From Schistosoma haematobium (lineage: Eukaryota > Platyhelminthes > Trematoda > Strigeidida > Schistosomatidae), in contig NC_067198.1 in assembly GCF_000699445.3 (NCBI RefSeq), positions 3,663,301 to 3,727,300 of the forward strand: 64,000 nucleotides of DNA, in the 5' to 3' direction. Every line of letters starts with the position of its first letter. Position 1 is the first letter of the stretch. Under the pieces are notes generated by a model that ran no database searches, was not told the origin of the DNA, and saw only the letters and a program-made list of their open reading frames with translations. The position numbers were made by a program, and so were the translations under genes. Shown piece after piece: positions 58,089 through 64,000 of the stretch.

Positions 58089-58889
58089 CTTCCATGTACC
58101 TGTGCAGCACCATCAATGAGCAGGGAAGATCTGATGCAGAGGAATAGGTAAGGATTGACAAAACAAGAACGGTATTCCTGCAGTTGAAGAAAATATGAAG
58201 CTGAAAACAGCTGTCAATGAACATCACCGTAGGCATCCTCAATATGAGTGTCAAAACACTTCTTATGTGCTCAGATTAAAATTGGGGAACATCCACAACC
58301 ATCACCAAAAATGTCAAAGTGTTTGCAAATAATTGTCAGCTCAGGATGCTCAATGTCTACTGACCGGACACCACCAGCAACAGTCTACTATGTAAGAGAA
58401 CAAACCAGCCTCTCACTGAAAGAGAAGTTAAAAAGAAGGGTGAACGAGTAACGAATAAACAATGCACAAATCATCAGAATGCATCACAAGACTGGCGCTT
58501 ACTCGTAATCCTGAAAGGAATAAGAAAAGAGGAAGGCCAAAGAACAAACTACGTGAGGAATTAGAAACCAACATCTGGAGGATGGATAGTAACTAGGAAC
58601 AACTGGAAAGGATTGTGAAGAACGAAGTGTGATGGAGATTGCTTGTAAGCAGCCCATACGTCTTCATGGAGCTTAACAGGTGTAGGCAAGTAAGTAAGTA
58701 AGTACAAATCTGATTAAATGAATTGAAATTTATCAATAATTAACTGTCCACTTGAATCCTAGGCCGTTAATAGGAACTTCATTATAAACCATGTTACTTT
58801 CCAACCCTAAATGGTACATCCACGTATACGTAGGAACCAATTATGATGGAGCATACACCTGAGTTACCTAAGAATAAACCTCTCTCGCT

Positions 58890-59420
58890 TCCCACCGTTT
58901 AGCTAATACTTTTCGGGCCGGACATCATAGAACTGTGATTCTACGACTTCCACGAGTATGACAAGGCAGACTCACGTGCACAATTCCTCACAATAGTGAG
59001 GGCACTACCGCGCGATTTTCACAATTATGCCACGTCTGGAATGTTCACTAGCCGAGATTTGGAGCCTTATAAAAACGTATTAAAGGCTTTTCATAAATGT
59101 TGAAATTCATCAACCGACAGAGCTTAGATCAACTCACCCACAACAGTGACCTTCAACGGGCTCAGTAACAGAAATATTGCTTGAAATGCGAGTGGTCATT
59201 GGTCGATGGATCTTTGACGAGAGACGGTTTGAACAGATTTTCTCATCTTAGCTCTACCAACAGCTAAAAACAATTCTTTTCACATTTCAAAATAACGCTG
59301 AGGACCAACTGACTGTATTCGCCGAGCTGGAGCTCACCAGATCTACCCGTTCCGATCTTCATTCTAGCAAAGGAATACTCAAACAACATGAAATAACATC
59401 ACAGACCTCTGTCACAATCT
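58890..59420 (+). pseudogene. Ty3/gypsy gag fragment
   Basis: Open pieces read 'LTIVRALPRDFHNYATSG' followed by a 'DLEPYKNVLKAFHK' segment, then 'LYQQLKTILFTFQNNAEDQL' and 'TVFAELELTRSTRSDLHS'. The order resembles retrotransposon gag: capsid 'LPxxxxxxV...PY--LK--L' then 'LPxxxRxILxxxxxxxLxxLAELAD'. Stops between the pieces make it a relic. Confidence 0.5.
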
Positions 59421-59809
59421 TTATCCCGATATTCACCGTAATCGTAGATGCTTTCAGACTCTTCGAAGAAGCGCGTCACAATAAACATCATTTTCTCGAT
59501 CAAAATTGACTAATAATAAACCCTAATGGTGCTGGCGCAATAATAAGTGCAGGAATCTCTTCAGTTTCTCAATGTTAAAAACTTCTTGCACGAAAAGTTC
59601 TCAGCCAGTATGCGTTAACGACAACTAAGGGCGGCGAACACAGCCGTTTGTTGCACAGCATTGATGTGACTACAAAAATTTGCTACCTTGTTGGTACTTT
59701 CGACGACAACATCCACACGATTAGCATGAAGATGATGCAAATGATCGTAGTCAACGTAACAAATTTTATGAATCAAGAGAATTTATGGATAAAATGAGGA
59801 GGTAAGAGT

Positions 59810-61990
59810 GAATGGGATGGTTAGTATCTGATAAAATAACACCTTCCAGGGGTTTGCATGAATTTAGATGTCATATTAGTTATGAACTCGAGAGATTCAC
59901 CACACAACTTGCTAACTGCCTTCAGCACTCTTCAAAACACAGCAAAGCCTTTGCTCAAGAGCTCGGGGAAGAATAATGGAGAACAGTAAAGAATAATAGG
60001 TAATATGCAAGAATTGACAAATTGTAAGAGCAAACGACGAGCGATCCCAAGAACATGTAATCTCTTTATGTTATAAGTCAGACAGAAAACCTTCTTCGAT
60101 AACAATAAAACGTGATAAAACCAAGAGAGATCAAAGGAAATGGTACCATAAAGATGATTGACCTTCGACATTGTGTTAATCAAAGAGTCTCTAATGGCAC
60201 AAGCACGCTGAACACTTCCTTTTAAGTACAGTGTACTCTTCCTTTCCATAGTGATAGGAACACGGCCAATTGGTTATCCAGCTGTCATTGTTGACGCTGA
60301 TTAAATTGGTAGTGTAACGTTGTCTTGGTATAGAATCAAAAGCTGAAGTGTAGTCCAGAATAGCGCATCGAACATAGTTATTACCCTTTTCTAAGTTGAA
60401 CACTATATTATGATGCAGTGCATCAGCGGCATCTAGGGTGCTTCTTTTGCATCTGTAAGCAAACTGATAGGGAGCAATGTGCTCTCTAATTGTAGGTTGA
60501 TGTGGTAGTATTAATAGTTTTTCCATTATTTTGAGGAAGGTAAAGTTATTGCAATAGGTTTAAATTTCACATTCTTATCACCAGTTACTTTCTTGAATAC
60601 ATGGGCTATCTTCATCTTTCTCCACATTTTCGGTATGAGATTAGATGGGAAGGATCGGTTAAAGATAGTCGTGAATGGATAACATACGACGTCAGCACAT
60701 TTTTCAAAAAGGAGGTTTGGGATACCATCAGGTCCTAAACATGGGGATGAAGTAAGTGACCGGAGACATCTTTGGACATCAGTTTCAGTGAATCTAGGAA
60801 GGCAGCTATTCTATAAACCTTTGGTTGAAGATAGCATTACATCAGATGACTGACATTCAGCTGGTTATCGCTTCTAATGTGCCTGTCACCTGTAAGTTCT
60901 TTAAAGAGCTTCCTCATACTTGGAGAGTTTTTGCAAGAGAAGCGTTTTTGAGTAAACATAGAATTGAGACGTTTAATCTCTAGGTTTGTCAGACCAGTAG
61001 GACAACAAGTGTCAAAACATAATTTAAGGTACCAAGTGATAACATCAGTAGCGATTTCCAGTGAGTCATCTGTAAATAATTCCCAGTTAGTCATCTGTAA
61101 ATAATTCCCAGTTAGTCATATGAAACATGGTTTTCAGATTTCGGATCTTTTCTTCTGAGTAATTCCTATATTTGACTTTATTGATTTGATGTGAGAGTGT
61201 ACTCTTTCCGTTCTTTCCATATACTTTAGGTAGAACACAAATTATACAGTGATCCGAGCTAGATAATGTAGCGCGTTTACGAGTCACATATATACCAACA
61301 TCATTATTGAAAACGGAGTCCAAATGAGCATACAAACAAGCAGGAAAATCTACTTCATTTTGGTGACCTAGTGACGTGAGGAAGCTACAGTCACATGAAT
61401 TGAAATCACCACGTACCATTGGATGTGAATCTCCGATGGCGGTAACAGCGAACTCAGTGAATTCATCAGCGAAAACAGATAGCGCAGATGACGTGCAGTG
61501 TGAAGTCACGTAGATGTTGGTAGCATAAACATATTTGTATTCATTCGAATGTTTTAGACGACACCTTAGAGTTAGAAAGTCGATAAAGTCATTTGAAAAC
61601 TTGAAACACTCAAACGAAGATGGACTTCAGTCCACGTTTATAAGCGTAGTCATACCGCCACCACACCTCTTTTTATTTTTTGATTGATGTTCCGGACGTT
61701 GAGTAAAGTTCAAAAAAATTGGCCACAGTAATTGCTTTTTTATGGTTATAACCTGTATGAAGAAGATAATCCACTTATGAGGCATTGATCATGATACGAA
61801 AAGTAGATGCAAAGAAGAAGTCTTATTTTTAAAAGTTGTTGGGGCTGATATTGAGTTGTCCTCCGAAAATGGGTCTTAAACACGCTGAGAAACATTTTAC
61901 CAGTGTGTTTTAAACAGACGTCTCTAAAAAACATCTAAAATGATGCGAAGCATGTCACGTTTCTGATTAGATGATAACTTATCCTGTTAA
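59810..61990 (-). mobile_element. LINE (Jockey/CR1-like), decayed, minus strand
   Basis: Minus-strand frames in order: 61509-61087 endonuclease ('RGDFNSCDCSFLTSLG', 'YVTRKRATLSSSDHCIICVL'), 61094-60837 linker, 60526-60191 RT ('PYQFAYRCKRSTLDAADALH', 'YVRCAILDYTSAFDSIPRQ'), 60249-59932 C-terminal ('LLQFVNSCILPIILYCSPLF'). The segment that should carry the catalytic (Y/F)xDD is deleted near 60200-60250. The 5' side continues as degenerate sequence to about 61990. Confidence 0.78.
61064..61118 (-). repeat. 25-bp tandem duplication in the LINE ORF
   Basis: GTCATCTGTAAATAATTCCC plus AGTTA occurs twice in direct succession, with a partial third start. A 25-bp unit shifts the frame, which is why 'MTNWELFTDD' appears in two overlapping frames. 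Confidence 0.85.
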
Positions 61991-62079
61991 TAAGTTAAGA
62001 ATGGTTTCAAACCTTGCAAAACTCCAAGGTCATGTGGAATACTATCAGTTCTCTCGATGTTTTGTACATAAAGTAGTCC

Positions 62080-63372
62080 TGGATCAAAGCACTCTTTCAA
62101 CTAAAGCAGAGTGACTTCAAGTTCTATATCTTTGAATGAAGACCAAAACGACAGAGTAACCAGTCATCCCTTACTTCCACTTGTTGCAAAATATTGGTGA
62201 TTTCAGTGATACTGTTGAGATTCGTGATGTCATATGGAAATGATCCAAGATTCGTCAGGTGCTTTAATGTCCAGAAAAAATCAATTGTATCATTTGAACA
62301 AGCAAATTGAAGGTTGAAACGTTCCGCTTGATATATTCTATTTTAATATTTCAGAGACGAAGATGTTAGGTGAAATAAAGGAACATACAGTTGACAAGTC
62401 TCATAATGAACATTTCCACCAAATATCTATTCAACAGAAGTAGCCCTCAAAAACTGAAGTGAGATTTAAACAAGGATAAACAAAATTCCTTAAAAATCCA
62501 ATGATATTCATTCAACAAAACAATCACTGAAAATCAAAGATCACTAGTGTCAAGAGTAAATACTTCAATCTCTTGCAACTCTTCGTCGAAAATTCCAGGA
62601 TTTATCTGACACTTACCCAGTGACTATTGAACAATTACCACGCCATTGAATCCCGATTTATTAAGGTTACTTTACTTTGAAAATATTCAGTGGATAACAA
62701 GATGGACTGATGAGCATCTTTTTCATATTGAACCAAGTTGAAGTAAATTTACCTGCTGTGTGGACTCATATCCAGAAAATAACTGGAGCAGTACGGTGTA
62801 CCCAGTAGTACTAAATGATACTCGAGGTCATTGGGAGACAGCTCATGTAAATGAACTTATTATCGAATTTCTCATTTCATATCATAATAATGCACATGAT
62901 TTTGATGAAATGTTCTATAAAAATGAAAACGACCTTTCTGATAAGCATCTTTTTCCTATTGCATCAAATTGAATGGAATTCACCTGAAACTGAGTCATTT
63001 ATTATTTCAGTTCCCCTTGTTCATTTTTATGGTATTTTAATATTGAGTGTAATAGTACACACAAAATGTATTATACTTTCGTTTATTCGTGTCAAATAGC
63101 ATTATTATTATCTCTAGATTCCATATGCATAATTTGTTATTCACGAATATGTCTATTGTGAAGAGCTTCACATTTTCTAGATGGTTTCAGGTAATTAGTG
63201 ACTTGAGAACCGTTGAAAAGCAAGACGTATTATCAGAGCTTGAGGATTTGAACACCAATAACCATGCTGGAGATTGAATTGAGAAATATCAAACCTCACA
63301 ACTACCATGTTAGCTCTGGAACATTCATTTAGACTCCAGTAGTTTCCACTTTGAAATCTAGTTGAGAAATCT
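62080..63372 (+). repeat. Duplicated segment B (decayed copy of 5.1-6.4 kb)
   Basis: Direct-orientation homologue of 5110-6375. Shared blocks include TTGTTGCAAAATATTGGTGA, GATGTCATATGGAAATGATCC, GAAAATATTCAGTGGATAAC, GTTCCCCTTGTTCATTTTTATG and GAACCGTTGAAAAGCAAGACG. It carries an extra block of about 230 bp (62710-62942) that repeats its own end. Confidence 0.82.
62356..62490 (+). pseudogene. Pseudo-exon: copy of exon 5 of the C2orf81-like gene
   Basis: After TTAATATTTCAG, the sequence matches exon 5 (CACCAAATATCTATT, ACAGAAG.AGCCCT) but has lost bases early ('GTTAGGTGAAATAAAGG'), carries a stop (CAGAAGTAGCC), and its donor position reads AAGGATAAAC instead of GACGGTAAAC. Confidence 0.75.
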
Positions 63373-63560
63373 GTGTGGACTCATATCCAGAAAATAACTG
63401 GAGCAGTACGATGACACCAATCGTATTAAATGATACTCGAGATCATTGGGAGACAGCTCATGTAAATCAACTTTTTATCGAATTTCTCATTTCAATGTAC
63501 CAAATATGGGTTCTCATAATAATACACATGATTTTGATGACATGTTTCATAAAATTGAGA
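62757..63560 (+). repeat. Local repeat of a 'SYPENNWSST' block, 615 bp apart
   Basis: 62757-62930 and 63372-63560 share TGTGGACTCATATCCAGAAA, GCAGTACG, AAATGATACTCGAG and GGGAGACAGCTCATGTAAAT. Both read 'YPENNWSST' and 'LNDTR.HWETAHVN', then differ by an internal indel. Confidence 0.8.
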
Positions 63561-63745
63561 AAGATATGTCGGCTGAATCAAATTATGATCAAAAATCTTA
63601 TCCAATTTTGTTAGATGTTGATTTTCCCAGTGACCAATTATCCGCTAATGAGATTCCCAATGAAGTTGGAAAAAATGTTTCGGAAGAAATAAACCCTGAT
63701 GACCTCAAATCAGACGTCGTTCATCATCACCATTTAGCAATGTGA
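63446..63745 (+). other. Acidic reading frame at right edge, unassigned
   Basis: Open frame ending TGA: 'THDFDDMFHKIEKDMSAES', 'YPILLDVDFPSDQLSANEIP', 'SEEINPDDLKSDVVHHHH'. The composition (Asp/Glu/Ser/Asn) is coding-like, and it follows the repeated block above. It may be the last exon, or a pseudo-exon, of a gene extending across this region. No family recognised. Confidence 0.35.
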
Positions 63746-64000
63746 GAAACATGGTTTGAATAAGGTCATAATAGTTGTAACTTGGAGATATGACGATCTT
63801 GCATTATTTCATGGAGGAGGATAATGTTGGAGAATTTAAAGTTACACATATTTTTTATAAATTAGGATCTGAACTTCGGATCTTCAAAAGAATGCAGGTG
63901 TTATATCCTAGCGCAGATTAAATTACGAATGACTTCTGAGATTTATTAATGGACTAATGTTATCTATATATTCTTATGGTATAACTATTCAATAATTAGA

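Larger units (their letters stand above)
55250..58704 (+). mobile_element. RTE element, decayed second copy with nested insertion
   Basis: Endonuclease part at 55250-55760 (ATAGGAATCTCATGGA; TTGATGGGAGATTTAAACGG against the intact CTGATGGGAGATTTCAATGC), linker and RT parts to 56978, and C-terminal part from 58089 to a tail GTAAGTAAGTAAGTA at 58690-58704. It is 5'-truncated relative to about position 36664 of the near-intact element. Stops, frameshifts and an internal deletion around 56630 mark it as old. Local frames at 55337-55612 and 56318-56596 are its remnants. Confidence 0.85.

Overview
The window looks like AT-rich nuclear DNA of a trematode, most likely a Schistosoma species. Evidence: multi-exon genes with very small introns near the 5' end and kilobase introns further 3'; a well-preserved RTE-type non-LTR retrotransposon with a (TAAG)n tail; Ty3/gypsy fragments; and tRNA-like SINE copies carrying hammerhead-ribozyme-like remnants, a known schistosome repeat type. 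There are no operons, bacterial-style genes or CRISPR arrays. Most long reading frames in the window are spurious or belong to transposable elements.

Three host genes can be supported. (1) 3228-16447, plus strand: a ten-exon homologue of human C2orf81 (uncharacterised family). All splice phases fit and the model gives 638 aa. Introns 1-3 are only 31, 40 and 38 bp. (2) 20595-20839, minus strand: the last exon of a heterotrimeric G-protein gamma subunit ending in a CVVI prenylation box, with an in-frame TAA just upstream of the conserved VEQLR helix. (3) 40393-49072, plus strand: an eleven-exon plexin-domain-containing (PLXDC/TEM7-like) type I membrane protein of 434 aa with a PSI domain, a C-terminal transmembrane segment and a tandemly duplicated 129-bp exon whose copies are identical although the surrounding intron copies have diverged. 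A fourth, weaker call is a proteasome assembly chaperone 4 (PSMG4)-like exon at 18809-18993.

The rest is largely repeats. A nearly intact RTE element (36166-39381) has a 12-bp target-site duplication and only one frameshift and one nonsense codon. A decayed second copy (about 55250-58704) is split by a nested LTR-type insertion that contains a 550-bp solo LTR with a perfect 5-bp target duplication. A related solo LTR at 54343-55017 lies in the opposite orientation, also with a perfect 5-bp duplication. Short 3' RTE fragments lie at 28.2 and 34.5 kb. Ty3/gypsy fragments lie at 27.6, 30.6 and 58.9 kb. A second LINE family occupies 59.8-62.0 kb (minus), with a fragment at 35.8 kb, and a third LINE C-terminal fragment is at 2.5 kb.

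Two structures stand out: a palindrome-like pair of 762-bp arms that look identical by eye (24350-25111 / 25545-26306), and a partial duplication of the C2orf81-like gene (exon 5 region) reappearing decayed about 57 kb downstream (62.1-63.4 kb), next to an unassigned acidic reading frame at the right edge. Exon positions and homologies were derived by eye from splice sites, phase and recalled family features; no database search was run.
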